NCBI RefSeq assembly: GCF_014839805.1
Contig: NC_051141.1
Coordinates: 20,530,777 to 20,594,776, forward strand
Direction: 5' to 3'
DNA from: Manduca sexta
Taxonomy: Eukaryota > Arthropoda > Insecta > Lepidoptera > Sphingidae
Length of the DNA: 64,000 nt
Shown: in pieces, positions 52,497 through 64,000 of the stretch
Numbering within the stretch: the stretch's first letter is position 1
Layout of the letters: each line of letters opens with the position of its first letter
Program-made: the position numbers and the translations under genes
Notes under the pieces: model-generated
Seen by the model: only the letters and a program-made list of their open reading frames with translations
What the model was told of the DNA's origin: nothing
Database searches by the model: none

Positions 52497-52790
52497 TCTA
52501 TATATATTATAATGAATCCCTACTTCCCTTGGTCACGCCATCACGCGTGAACGGCTGGACCGACTTCAATATTTTTTTTTGTTGTGTTTGTTATTTTCGG
52601 GAGAAGGTTCTTATGAAAGAAAAAATTCAAAAAATTGCGCGGAAAATTTAAGAAAATTCAACGAAAATATTATTTTATATAACTGTCAATTGTTTGAAAT
52701 AACCTAGGAAATAACTGTCAGCGATTGACAGAATGCGCGCAGCAAATTCATAGTTTAGACGGGACAACGTCTGTCGGGTCAACTAGTAAC
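52497..52790 (-). repeat. Interspersed repeat, family E, copy 2 (inverted)
   Basis: Read on the minus strand: head GTTGACCCGACAGACGTTGT, tail TTTCATAAGAACCTTCTCCC ... CAGCCGTTCACGCGTGATGG..GTGACCAAGGGAA. It matches copy 1 in head-to-tail order but on the other strand, with a shorter interior. Confidence 0.65.
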
Positions 52791-53860
52791 AATTATTTGT
52801 AAACATTTTAAATACTGTTAGGTATTTTCTCGCAGCTTTCTATACAAGTCCGAACTTCGTTGATATGATTTTCAGCTCAGCCACTCAGAACTTTAGATCT
52901 AATATCAAAACTGCAGAGGTGAGTGACGCATTCGGTTGTAATAATCCGTGCTCCGTCCACGTGACAAAGAGCCGGCTGTCTTGACGCGGACAATAGCGCC
53001 GGCGCTGGTCGAGGCACTTTAATTAACCAGAACTCGCTGCTATCGTGGGCCACGGGCTCCGGCTCGACAGCAGCTAGTCCGTTGCATCTGCTGCAAATTA
53101 CGAGATATTGTGGTTGGCGCCTAAATTACCCGCCGCGGATCTGTCGCTCTATTACTTGCGTCGACGAGACGTCAAGATTTCAATTTCACATTTTAAAATT
53201 GAAATATTCGTAATATTTAAATATAGTATTTATTTAGAAGAAAATCATATTTGATACCTAGATTATAATATATAAACATTGAACACAATAAACATTCTAC
53301 TTGAAGTTTCGCAAACTTATTTAATTAGTTCACAACATTACTAATTAAGAGGTAGTGCTTGGTTTTTTTCTTCAGAGGGCTATATGGGTGTGTTTGACAA
53401 ATGTGTTGCAATAAATCTGTTAAGTATTGTCAGGAGGCGTTCTTCATCATAAGATATTGCAATATGCACTACGCGCGGCTGTCGGCTGCATGGTTTATAA
53501 GCTTCGTGCATCATACAATAGTACAATGGAGGAAGATATACGTGGCTTTATTTAGAATATTTTAACACGAGCTGATTGCCGCATTAGTAATATTTACTAC
53601 AACTGACAATTGACACTTGGGATATTAGATTAAAAGTGATGAATATGGTCATATTGCCGGCTCACCCTTATAAGATATCGAATTTCATAATGAATAAGTG
53701 CTGAATTCATAGTTGCAATGTTCTCTTATTAGAATATTACCATACACGCCGCTTAACAGCAGAAATACATTGCGGTGGTTACTCGGACCCTTGCATACTA
53801 CAGAGTACAGGAGGTCAACAATAACTTTCATTCTGTAACATCCACACATGTTTCCCATTT

Positions 53861-54190
53861 ATAATAATAATAATAATATCAGCCCTGTATTATATACTTG
53901 CCCACTGCTGAGCACGGGCCTCCTCTACTACAGAGAGGGATTAGGCCTTAGTCCACCACGCTGGCCTAGTGCGGATTGGTAGACTTCACACACCTTCGAA
54001 ATTCCTATAGAGAACTTCTCAGATGTGCAGGTTTCCTCACGATGTTTTCCTTCACCGTTAAAGCGAACGATAAATTCACAAAGAATACACACATGATTTT
54101 AGAAAAGTCAGAGGTGTGTGCCCTTGGGTTTTGAACCTGCGAACATTCGCTTTCGCAGTCCGTTCCACACCCAACTAGGCTATCGCCGCT
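53861..54190 (-). mobile_element. tRNA-derived SINE, family D, near full length, with (TTA)n tail
   Basis: The minus strand starts GCGGCGATAGCCTAGTTGGG (A-box-like, 54165-54182), then a B-box-like GGTTCAAAACCC at 54126-54137, then a body with AGAGGCCTGCAAT-like blocks (plus-strand GATTAGGCCTTAGTCCACCA), and ends in an ATT/TTA microsatellite at 53861-53878. I recognise it as a very common lepidopteran SINE. A tail fragment of the same family sits at 20788-20816. Confidence 0.85.
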
Positions 54191-57100
54191 TATCAGAGGA
54201 AACTAATATGAATAAAACAAATATTTAGTACCAAATTCATTCTAACTTTATATTTTCCAATTATAAATTTAATGTATCGCCGGTCCGATACTGCATGATG
54301 CATATTCCACACATGACGGCATAATGCCCGGGTGTGCTAATCAGGCGGAAACTAATTCCCAGGGTAATCCCGGAGCTCAGGGGACGCGTCCGCCGCCGGG
54401 ACCGGGCCAAGCATTACGCAGCAAATGGTTACTCTACAATTACATATGTGGCTGATTGTGTCATTTTACCAAAGTTAATTGATGCACAACCGGTGCATTA
54501 TTGTAAATATATTATTTACATGCTCGTCGGGAGGAATGTCTGGAGGTGTCCATGTGGCATCCAAGATTCCACAATTTTAGTATTCATGACGAAATAAGGA
54601 GCGAGTCTATCGCCGTTTTAATAGCTTTCATCTAAAATCCTGCAGAACACAGTTACGTACAAGCTACATTAGAACTTCGTCAGTCTGATGTAAATGAATA
54701 ATACATGTTTTAATTCAGTTCGGCAATTATTAAAATTTAAATATAAATATTAAACTCAGTAATTTTGGAGATATTACTGACCCGAAGGAGCTTACGAAAA
54801 TTAACGATCCAAAATGAATTGGGAAAATTCTTCAAAACGTAAAGTTACAATCAAAGGGAAAAGTTGTAAAAACATTTCTTTAAAAAGTTTTTAACACAAA
54901 AGACTTTTTCGATTGTTTAGCGGCGGCTACATTTTGACTAAAAGGTCTTTAGATGGGCTTGCGATGGCGGCGGGTCGAGGGCAGGAATGATTGTTGTCAC
55001 TCGACATTGTTTTATATCTCTAGTGCCGCTGAATAATTGATACGCAGATACATTGATGACGTTTCATTTTGTGTATTCGCCGGCGGTATTAGACCGCAAA
55101 CAGGCTGAATCCGTGACGAGCGAGTGATCTGTCTGGTGGTTGTTTAGTTGCATCAAAAATATTATATCTTATGTTATTTTGTTATAGTATAAAACCAATA
55201 TTTTATATTACATAGAGCTATGTCCGCTACTTCCTCCACGTTTTTTCTTTCTCATATTTTTAAATCTATCCCATTATGCAGAGAAAATATTTGATGTTTT
55301 GTATTTTCCTTTGTAATGGATAATCTCAAAAACTATTTCACCGGTAATGATTTCTTGTGTTTACGCGAATCTTAGACATCGAATTAAAACATTTTTATTT
55401 TATTTTATCGCGGTTCATTCACTATTCGTAAACTCCATCACCTCTGAGTGCGAATGGGCGTTGAAGCAGGCGGAGGCGCGAGTAAAGCTAAGTTTTCGTG
55501 ATTATGAATTCACGCATCAACAGCTCAGTCCGACAACACATACAGATTGATGATTCAGTTAAATTCCGCGCGTGTTTCGCTGGGAATGTAGTTTCGAACG
55601 CGAATTAGCACGACTTACCGCGTCGCATTCCGCGCGTGTGCCAGCGCTGACGCGCGGCTCGACGATCTGCGAGTGACGAGTGACGACCCCACGTCGCATC
55701 CACACCTCAATGGATTTGGATTTTTAATACTACCGACTGACGTCACCATAAAGTTACTGGATAGATGGTTGTTTTGAATATTAAATTAAAACCTTGTGAT
55801 TCTAACTTGATCTCGATATATGGACAATTTTTTCTTTGGGACCATAAATGGAGTGACTGGAGAACGCTGCACTGGGACCACTATAACATCGAGTGATGAA
55901 AAAAATCTTTTTAATATGATGAGAAATGTAGGAGTGATCGCTCCTTTTTGTCGTAAATTATAATTGTTCACACCGTTTAGTATTAAATATAATTGTTGAA
56001 TTGCACCGACATTGTGTAAAAAGCTTTCGACGCGTAAATTAATTTCCGGTGCGAACAGTGAACGCGTGTGACGCGCGTCGCGTCGGTCAATCAGCTTCAC
56101 ATTATTTTTTTGCGGGGTGAAACGCATTATGGTGTTATAAAAAAAAACAACAACAACAATAGACACGAGGAAGTCGCCACGCGAACACAGCGCGTTTAAT
56201 ATGAGCGCACTTTAACTGAAAATACGATACGAAATGAACCATAATATTGTAAAAGAACCCGGAGCCGGGGTGACCGGCCGCGGGCGGCGCTCGTTTTTGT
56301 CCCGGTGATAAACTTTCGCGAACTTTGAAGATGTTTCCGTCGCCCTTCCTGTCGACAACCACTTACGTAAAAATAGAGCGCGCGCTCCACAGCTCTTGTA
56401 TACTAGACAGCGTTTGAAGAGTGAATATTATGTGACGTATAACATGTTCGATTACTTTGATTAATACACTGTCGAGAGTAGCAACGTACTTCCACGTTCA
56501 GTATATTACTCGCACTGTATTAGAACTACCATCTATTGCAGAGTAGTCATACAGCCAAGATAAAAAATGATTGCATATTAAACTAGTCAGAAGTAAGGTC
56601 AGCCTAGTAAACAACATGACGGATGGTCAAGAAAGAAGTTTGCAAATTTGATTCCACTGCCGAGGCGCTTCCGACACTTCCAATTTATGCATGAATTTAT
56701 TATTAATTCGCACTCACACAGTTTAACAGCTTCGAGAACTACTTACAAACTACTAAAGCGATCCAGTTGTGTACAAGCAGCACATTCCCTACACAGCAGT
56801 AGACACTAAATTGACAGGCTATTGAACACGGTCGAACACTCTCAGCTTGTGAGTACGCGTGTATTCACGCGTCAATAGCTGACCGCCACTGTAGAGGCAG
56901 GTGCGAGCCCCACGCCGCGCACAAACACGAGCGCACTGCTAATGCACGCGTTTCTCTAAGGTCTCCACTCCATTTATTTAATGTTTCCGCTGCGAGGTTC
57001 ATTGGCTGTCCGGAATAGAACATATGAGGGCTATTTAACTGAATTTCATACGTTTACGCTATCACCCCTGAAAAGCTTTATAACTGAATGTATTGTAGGA

Positions 57101-57729
57101 CTCGCACCCATTCATGGAGAGCCCGTTTAATGAGACGTCCTTGTCTACTATAACTGCCGCTATTTTTTTTACACTCGCTTATTTTGATTGATGATGAAAT
57201 CCGGTTTGTTCACTACACTTCGAAAAGCTATTATGTAAATCCCTCACATTCACGTATATAAAGGCACAAGACGTTATACTGGCAAAAATAACTCTAAAAC
57301 AATTCTCATCTCAAAACATGTCGAGAACAAAAATCTGTTAATTTACTTCCAATAAATTTCATTAACGCCATCATTATCGTGTTTCAATCAGAACAAGGCT
57401 ATTGTATGGGGAATACAAAGCATTTTTCCTAATGGAAACAATTAATACTGTTGTAGTCTCCACGGTCCGCTCGCTTTCCAACGAATTACCCGCGATGAAG
57501 GGGCGGCGAGGAACGCGGGGAGAGGAGCGGGACAGGGCGAGGCCGAGATGTCGAGAATGTGAAGAAGTGAAAATTAATTGTGTTATAGACTCGTCTTGTA
57601 CTCTCGGACCAGCCCGCTTTAAAACCTAAGAATAGGGACTCTTATAGGAAGGCGGATGTTCAGGACCCTTTCACGTTAAAACAATGGTACTACCTCGGTA
57701 AGGAATCGACCAATGTAACTGATTTATTT

Positions 57730-58033
57730 ACTGGTGGTAAATCTTTTATATGTGAATCCTCCTAGGTAGGAACCAGCGCAATGTCCATTTCTGCCGCTAA
57801 GCAGTAGTGTGTAGTCTCTGTTGTGTACCGGTTACAAGGACACTGTAGCCAGTGTAACTACTGGACATAATAAGACTTAACACCTCATGTCTCAGGATGG
57901 CGAGCGCAGTGGAATACCAAACAATACTTTGTAATTCGAGGTGTTGGATGGTATTTCTACGGCCTATGGGCGATCGTATCGCTTACCATCAAGCGCACGG
58001 CAAACTCGTCTCGTCATTCAAAGCAATAATAAA
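57730..58033 (+). repeat. Lepidopteran interspersed repeat, family A, copy 2
   Basis: Second copy of the repeat at 5137-5440, same strand, roughly 80 percent similar by eye, with the same 3' end (CGGCAAACTCGTCTCGTCAT then AAAGCAATAA). An 80-codon ORF across it is not a gene, being made of repeat sequence. Its family membership was inferred from the two-copy comparison. Confidence 0.75.
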
Positions 58034-58289
58034 AAGAAATAGTAAACAATTAGGTCAAAGCCGTGGCCCTACCACTTTGGAAACATCCCACGCCAGGCTC
58101 TTGTCGAGCAAGTGTCGGCCCGAACTCCCGCATCAGTAACCTGGTGATATGTCTCCATCAACCGTTACGCATACGACTCGCCTACAGCTCAGAACTATAG
58201 TTACTATTTATCAGAACTGAAGAGAAAACAGTTGATTTATCTTATGTTTGTTTGTAAATAGATAAAATTAATACAATTTTTTTCTTCTC

Positions 58290-58390
58290 TAATAGGAAAC
58301 TCCGTAAGCCCTAAAAGCTCATTTTATCCTGGGAATTAAATTAGAATCAGCCTTGATGTAGATGGAGCCGCGAGCAAAAGCTAGTGGCAT
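58290..58390 (+). repeat. Decayed non-LTR retrotransposon 3' tail
   Basis: CTCATTTTATCCTGGGAATT followed by GGAGCCGCGAGCAAAAGCTA and GTGG. The closing pattern matches the tails at 23521 and 30040; the rest is heavily diverged. Confidence 0.45.
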
Positions 58391-58644
58391 CTAAAATACT
58401 ATTCTATGACATTATTAAGCTTTAATTTATATTTAAATAGCTTATAATTTTAATTATCGCTTAATAGAGATTTATGAATTTAAGCGCTCACTTACCTTTA
58501 CAAAGGTAGATATTTTAATAAAACATGTTTCTAATTTTTTTGGTTCCTTTGCAAATAGCTTCAAAGCTTTCATATCGAGATCTGAAGAGAATCGCCGGGC
58601 CCGCGGGCTTCAGTCCACAAGGTACGCAGTTAATTAACCTGTAC

Positions 58645-58710
58645 CAATATTATAAATGCAAAAGTGAGTTTGTCTGTTTGTCGCGTTTACAAACCTGTCT
58701 GGCTAAACAT
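58645..58710 (+). repeat. LINE 3'-region fragment
   Basis: CCAATATTATAAATGCAAAA then GTGAGTTTGTCTGTTTGTCG, the usual opening of the block that precedes the tails above. Short and isolated. Confidence 0.45.
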
Positions 58711-60776
58711 TAGCATCGCGGATAAACGCAAGGTAGTGCACATATATTTTCAAAGCAAATTTATATGGATTTAAATACTAATAGGTTATCTTTGTTGCTC
58801 CAACGTAATCCGAATAGTTGTGAATAGAATCGGTATCATCGAACAGTCAACGCGTTCAGACGGCATGGCGATATTTTGTTCTCTCATGAATAGTTCCTCT
58901 TCTGTTTTGCTTTTATTTTCTGTTATTTATTCTTCTGAGAGCATTATTGGATACTGACGATAGCAAACAAATTAGGCACGCGTCTTTCGTAACAAAAAAA
59001 ATCTATTTTATGAATAACGATCGAATTCAGTTCTAGAACCGAAATCTCTTTAAAGTAATTCACTTAATTTATCTTCAGAATTACCTAAACTATAACGATT
59101 CTTGCGGCAAAAGAGTATATTAAGTATCTCACTTGAGTAGTGACGCGACGAGCCGCGCGCCCGACTTCTTGCAGACCTAGATGAATGGGGCAATCAGTTA
59201 GCGGCCACGGCGTCCGCACTACTATCGAATAAGAACTTAATGCTACACGCTTGCATATTCATACACGGCATGATGAGGGACCGCCATGCATAGAAATTCA
59301 CGGAGCCTTTAACTACGTTTTGGAGTTAATTACTAAGTGTTATAGCCTCAATGAATCCACCTGTGCAATGTGCATAATATAAAATGCGACAAATGAATTC
59401 ATAGATTTTTGTACAGGAGTGCTCCGTCCGGGGCCAGACGGGTCATTAAATAGTGAACAAAGCGTCTCACGCCTCTAAGACGCTACATTAAGTTTCTCAA
59501 CAAAAACTTCGTAGAAAACCAAATAATACAACAGAGTCAACCCTTTTGTTGAAATTATTCGACAAATTGGATATTGTTCGATCTTCTTTGATTCCGCAAA
59601 GCCGCTCCCTGTCTGCACATTTCAATAAATGGAATAGACAGAGACTCTTATTATCTCGATTGAACTAATTTGTTTACTACAGGTCTACTAATTTTAATAA
59701 AAAAAAAAAGCATTCGTTTTTGCAATAAAAAATGAATGATTTCTATAATATCAGCACGAGCTTGTACAATATAAAAGTAAAATATAAAATAAGCGCCACT
59801 TTCAGGGCCGTTACAAACTAAGAAAATCTCATAGAGAAACTTGCAAAAGTTTAATGCTTCATATTGCACATACAATTTCCTGCAAAAATGGTACAAAGTG
59901 CAACATTAGGTGGTCCGTGCACGTCGCCAGTTGAATATCCGCTGCACCGAGCAGCGCCGAACGTCGCCGAGCGCGCCCGAACACCGCACTTCAACTACTT
60001 CAACTGATGCGAATGTTGCGTGCTTGGTTTGTGCGGCGGGCGAGGGGTCCAGAGGGAAGGGGATGTGAAGCCTCTCCACTTGGAACTAAAGCTCCGAGAC
60101 ACGCGACACTTGTAACCGCGACTTCACTGTATCATATGGCAAATGTACTCGTATAATTAGATATTTACATGAACAGATTAGTTTGTTTTGATTGAAGATA
60201 ATATATTCATAGCAATAAAGCAGGAAAGCGAGCTAATTGGTCTGCCTGGTGATACATAATATTATGTATGTAGTGATCGTCGCTGTCAAATTTTAATAAT
60301 TATTGCTACTCTTTTTCTTAGCAACGTCAGCGCAAGATGAATAGCTAATGTACTGGCAAAATCTGCCTCCAGTAATCTAACTTATCTATCGCTACATAAT
60401 CTTCACGTTGATGTTCTGAGACCACATCAAGAAAGAAAATAGCATAAGGCTTAATATCATTGGATATTTTAGTGCTATGAGCACAATGCAATGCTTTACG
60501 ATGCTATCTAATTCATCATACAATGTTCTATTATTTTCATCCAAGTGTAGTGTTTGCTACCAATGTTCCAAACACATTGCACAGGAATATGAAAAATTCC
60601 GTAATAATTACAAATCTGTCTAAATGCCAGCGAGATGAAGTTGAAAAAAACGATTTCTGCGGCTATAACAAAATAAACATCGATTGCAGCTACCTATGAA
60701 CAATAAATGTCATTATATTTGAGAAATAAAAAACACATTTCAATGAAGCAGTGCCAGTCGCCACGGCTCACCACTC

Positions 60777-60826
60777 CTTCCCCCCCCCCCCCCCCCCCCC
60801 GCCCGCACCCTGCGCCCCCGCCCCCC
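60777..60826 (+). repeat. Poly-C tract
   Basis: A run of 21 C (60780-60800) followed by further C-rich groups up to 60826. The minus strand could form a G-quadruplex. The exact run length is assembly-sensitive. An 89-codon ORF across it is an artefact of low complexity. Confidence 0.9.
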
Positions 60827-61649
60827 ATCTCAGTCACTAGATGCACAATTGGCGGTGACTTTTCGCTTTTATTTCCAACTGTATCAATTCACTGCACAGC
60901 GTTTACACAGTTTATTGGATGTTTGATTTTTCTCGTTTTGCAGAGCGGTGAGCTCACCGCCACAAGCCGCGGGTAATGTTTTACTCGCTCTTAAAACGAT
61001 ATTATTGTTCAATAATGGACTTTCGTTTGTTTCATATTGTGGTAACTCAAACTAATTGTTAAACTATCGGCGTACTTCACGTTTCACCTGAAAGGCTGAT
61101 CTTAGTCATAAGGTTCATGTATGGATAGTCCACACCCATTAAATACTACTGTTACCCAGATTATTTACTCTCGCATTTCGTGATTTTGCCAAAATCGCAT
61201 AAATTACCAAATAAAAGCGATATCATACACAGGTATCTTTGAAAGGTCAGAGGTGCATGTCTACGTGTGCGCTTTGTCACTGTTAAAACAAATAAAAAGC
61301 AAACTAAATATTATTCTCGTATCGCGTATGTATTTGTTTGCTTTTCTTTGTGCTTCGTGACACAAACGCTGGTGCAACGAATAAAATAGACAGGAAACCT
61401 GTGAAATAAATATTTATTGTATTGGCTCAAAATGTTTTTTTAACACCGGTTCAGTACAAATGTTCTCAACTAAGTACTACACAGTCATACAAAATATATT
61501 TCACTAGCACTTGCTCACGGTAACCTTGACATATGTTTGTCGCTTGGGAGAGTCATATTATGTAACAAACTTTAGAAAGTAAAGAATGTTAGTAGTAAAG
61601 TCGCTTGATAAATAATATTCATAGCATGACTGAGTGACTTATCATCTGT

Positions 61650-61687
61650 GCTACGAGATCTCGTAGCTGTAGGTCGAGATCGACTAC
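61650..61687. repeat. Two adjacent palindromes centred on GAGATC
   Basis: GCTACGAGATCTCGTAGC (61650-61667) is a perfect 18-bp palindrome. One base later GTAGGTCGAGATCGACTAC (61669-61687) forms a second inverted repeat with a one-base bulge. They lie 1.6 kb upstream of exon 3. Confidence 0.85.
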
Positions 61688-63307
61688 GACGACTGTCTCG
61701 AATAGATCTACATATATACTATCTTTAGTTCCCGGCTCCACCTGCGTTTGATTCCTTTTCCAGGTTCAGGCAGCATCCAGAGCTTATGACATTTCTTATT
61801 ATTGCAAGATTTTTCTTAGCCGGGTCATGTGAAGAAGTAGCTATTAAAATTATATAAATATACGTATAAAAGGCAATTCCTTGTATTTTTTTTGTGAAAA
61901 GTTGTGAAATGTTTGGAATGAAACAGCTATGAATCGGGTAAGCTCTACGGTAGCATCAAGCATACGAGCAGATAGCTCGGCTCTGTGACGGACGAATTCC
62001 GGGCGTGCTCGCTATGTGCCGCCCCGCCTCGGTACAATGATTCGTGCAACATACGTGACACATCTACTTCATTAGAATATTTCCTCTGTAATATTTGCAT
62101 TACGAGCGATGCCTTTGGGTTTAATAAATGTTATCTAGAACATTTATTACTGTGACTGTTGTTTGTATCTCTTGTAATCTATTTATTTGTTCACAAATCT
62201 CGTAACTACATTTGGACAGATTCCAACATAGATTTCAGTAAAATAGTGTTAAGCCAAATATTCATTAAACATAATCGATAACAATCAGTACCTAAATGTA
62301 TCGGAAATCAAATAATGCAAATAATATTCGGAACGAAATAGTTAGCAGACTCAACGAGTTACTAACATTTTAATGATACCGTTGCAAGAAATTTCATATA
62401 ACGTGAAACATGTTGAGGATCATGACGCCACGGAAATAACACGTAATTGAAAAACGAGGGTACATTCAAATCGTTAGCGCCGTAGCTTATCCGGTCGGAT
62501 ACGTGTCGGGGCACAATGCCATTCACACGCGATTTACGTAAGAATACGCGCGGACGGGCCGGGGCGGTGCGGTGCGGGGAGCGAGTGGTCACACGTAACA
62601 ATGAATTAACGGCCCATTACCGACACATTACACTCCCGCTGATATTGTCCTAATGAATTGTAGCGTTTCCACAACGCAACATCTGCTCGTTGCACAAATC
62701 TGAGGTGTTTCTCTCATTTCAAGCAAATTATAAGAAATTACTAGTAAAACATCTTCCATATTTATAAAAACTACATTAAAAGTCAATATTATATTATTCA
62801 TTACTTACATTGTACCGATACCTAAATTGTACGCATAATTCTTAAGTACACAAAACATCCTTCATGGTTCGATGCTAAGGAATGAATCATCTCTTTAATT
62901 TAGTGGTAGCTCGTATAAATTATGAATCACGTACTCTTGGGACCGATTTCCTTCACTCTGTGTCTGATTTTCAAACACATAATGATTAGCCTAGAGAAAG
63001 TTGAAGATAGGCGGGTGGCCGGACGTAAAAGCTAAGCTGAATTATTCTGAAATACGCGAAAATGTGTTTTGGCTTGACATGCCGAAGCGAGATAGAGGAA
63101 AGAGGGAAAACGTTTTCCAATGATTGAGCAGTGTTGCAAATATCAAAATAATTAATTTGTAACACCTGGATATATTATGGTAGTGATTATTAGTTTTTTG
63201 ATCTGGCCACACTAAATAAATAAAATGCTCTCTCATAATTTCCTTTCAAAGCAAAAGCAAAGCTAACGTGTTTCAATTTAAGCAGTAACAGCGTGTGTTT
63301 ATTATAG

Positions 63308-63522
63308 GTGGAGATGTTGTACCAGCGGTACTTCCTCCGCATGAACCAGACGAACATGACGCACCTGCTGGGGCTGCTGCTGGCGGTGGCGGTGGCGCTG
63401 ATGATGGTGCAGGTGCGCACGCTGCTGGTGGCGCAAGACCTGCTGGCCAGCCTGTTGCCCTCCGACGACGCCGCGCTCGACGCCCCCACCACCCTCGAGC
63501 CCGGCGACTATGACTCCTACAC
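63308..63522 (+). CDS. Adenylate cyclase type 5/6-like, exon 3 (first transmembrane helix)
   Basis: Coding exon of 71 codons plus two bases, between acceptor TATAG (63307) and donor GTGAGT (63523). It begins VEMLYQRYFLRMNQ. LYQRYF followed by Arg/Met-Asn-Gln is the hallmark of the segment just before transmembrane helix 1 in mammalian type 5, 6 and, less closely, 8 adenylate cyclases. Residues 18-41 of the exon form a strongly hydrophobic helix (THLLGLLLAVAVALMMVQVR and on), the first of the six helices of domain M1. It is followed by an acidic, proline-containing loop (PSDDAALDAPTTLEPGDYDS), probably extracellular and variable in the family. Third codon positions are strongly G/C, unlike the flanking intron DNA. 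The exon ends in phase 2; the following exons, with the remaining helices and the C1 and C2 catalytic domains, lie beyond the window. The closest Drosophila gene is likely Ac78C, but I cannot settle orthology here. Confidence 0.92.
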
Positions 63523-64000
63523 GTGAGTGAAGTTACTGTCGCATTTTATATTCACTTAGTGTTGAAAACATCGACATTTTTCCGTTTCCTCTTCCTTCTT
63601 TGTCGACTTTTTGTTCTGCGAATGTATTTAGTAGAGTTTTTGGTTCGACGCATAAGTTAATAATGTTTTAAAGGCATTAATACAATACAACTATATTTAT
63701 GAGTGGTTGTTAATGTTATTACAACGTCTAAATTGTAAAAAATGTAAAATAGCTAATTACTTATAATAATTTTAAGTGAACAAATACGTGCCTTATAATA
63801 TGGAGAGTCGAAATAATCAATTATTGCTTGGGCAGTTTGTTGAACTCAACGAGGCATTTTGTATCGTAAACAGTCCGTCGAGTAAAAAACTCCATTAATG
63901 TATTACTAAACGTACTGCACTTACCCCCATAACATATTAGCTGGCGTTTTCCTCCAGGAAACTTCTTGAGAAAACGAATTTAATAGCCGTGTTTCCTCCA
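63523..64000 (+). other. Start of the next intron of the adenylate cyclase gene
   Basis: Begins with donor GTGAGTGAAG. The remaining 0.48 kb is AT-rich with no open frame or repeat that I recognise. The intron must keep phase 2 for the next exon. Confidence 0.75.

Larger units (their letters stand above)
38110..63307 (+). other. Intron 2 of the adenylate cyclase gene, about 25.2 kb
   Basis: Starts with GTAAGT at 38110 and ends with a pyrimidine-poor but usable acceptor, TTTATTATAG, at 63307. Both flanking exons are phase 0. It contains SINEs at 44990 and 53861, an inverted pair of one repeat family (50877 and 52497), a copy of a repeat also found upstream (57730), and CpG-rich patches. Such a long intron near the 5' end of a signalling gene often hosts enhancers and alternative promoters (general knowledge, not shown here). 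Confidence 0.75.

Noticed and set aside
55786..56166. 126-codon minus-strand ORF as a gene
   Set aside because: No signal peptide, domain or splice context; amino acid use follows local AT content.
63295..63513. Ala/Gly-rich ORF in the second plus frame over exon 3
   Set aside because: It is the shadow of the G/C-rich third positions of the cyclase exon.
1..64000. CRISPR array, prophage, operon or other prokaryotic system
   Set aside because: No regularly spaced direct repeats, no dense gene strings, and clear eukaryotic features (introns, SINEs, MITEs).

Overview
This is a piece of a nuclear insect genome, most probably a moth or butterfly (Lepidoptera). The DNA is AT-rich and almost entirely non-coding. 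It carries interspersed repeats that look lepidopteran: tRNA-derived SINEs with RNA polymerase III boxes, short non-LTR retrotransposon tails ending in a conserved GC-rich motif, MITEs and a hAT-type non-autonomous element. There is nothing bacterial or viral in character: no operons, no dense coding and no CRISPR array.

The window lies over the 5' part of one plus-strand gene, a membrane adenylate cyclase of the vertebrate type 5/6 class. Exon 3 (63308-63522) encodes the conserved LYQRYF segment and the first transmembrane helix. Exon 2 (about 37967-38109) encodes a glycine/acid-rich stretch and a CWRR cysteine motif leading directly into exon 3. A phase-compatible candidate first coding exon with its own ATG and GTGAGT donor lies at 35571-35622. 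The intron between exons 2 and 3 is about 25.2 kb. The gene continues past the right edge, so the catalytic domains are outside the window.

Layout: 1-35.5 kb is upstream or intronic DNA. It holds a 1.2-kb foldback element (3222-4422), a 734-bp hAT MITE with an 8-bp target-site duplication (6563-7296), SINE, MITE and LINE relics, and scattered CpG-rich patches. 35.5-38.1 kb holds the first two coding exons. 38.1-63.3 kb is the giant intron, with two SINEs, an inverted pair of one repeat family, several CpG-rich patches that may be regulatory, and an exon-like ATG segment at 50620-50649 that could be an alternative start. 63.3-64 kb holds exon 3 and the beginning of the next intron.

I found no clearly novel biological system. 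The most useful leads are the tandem splice acceptor of exon 2, where the choice of AG changes the product (one choice makes a stop codon with the proposed exon 1), the possible alternative first exon, and several unusually perfect inverted repeats. Repeat families were recognised by eye and all homology statements come from recall of family motifs, not from searches.
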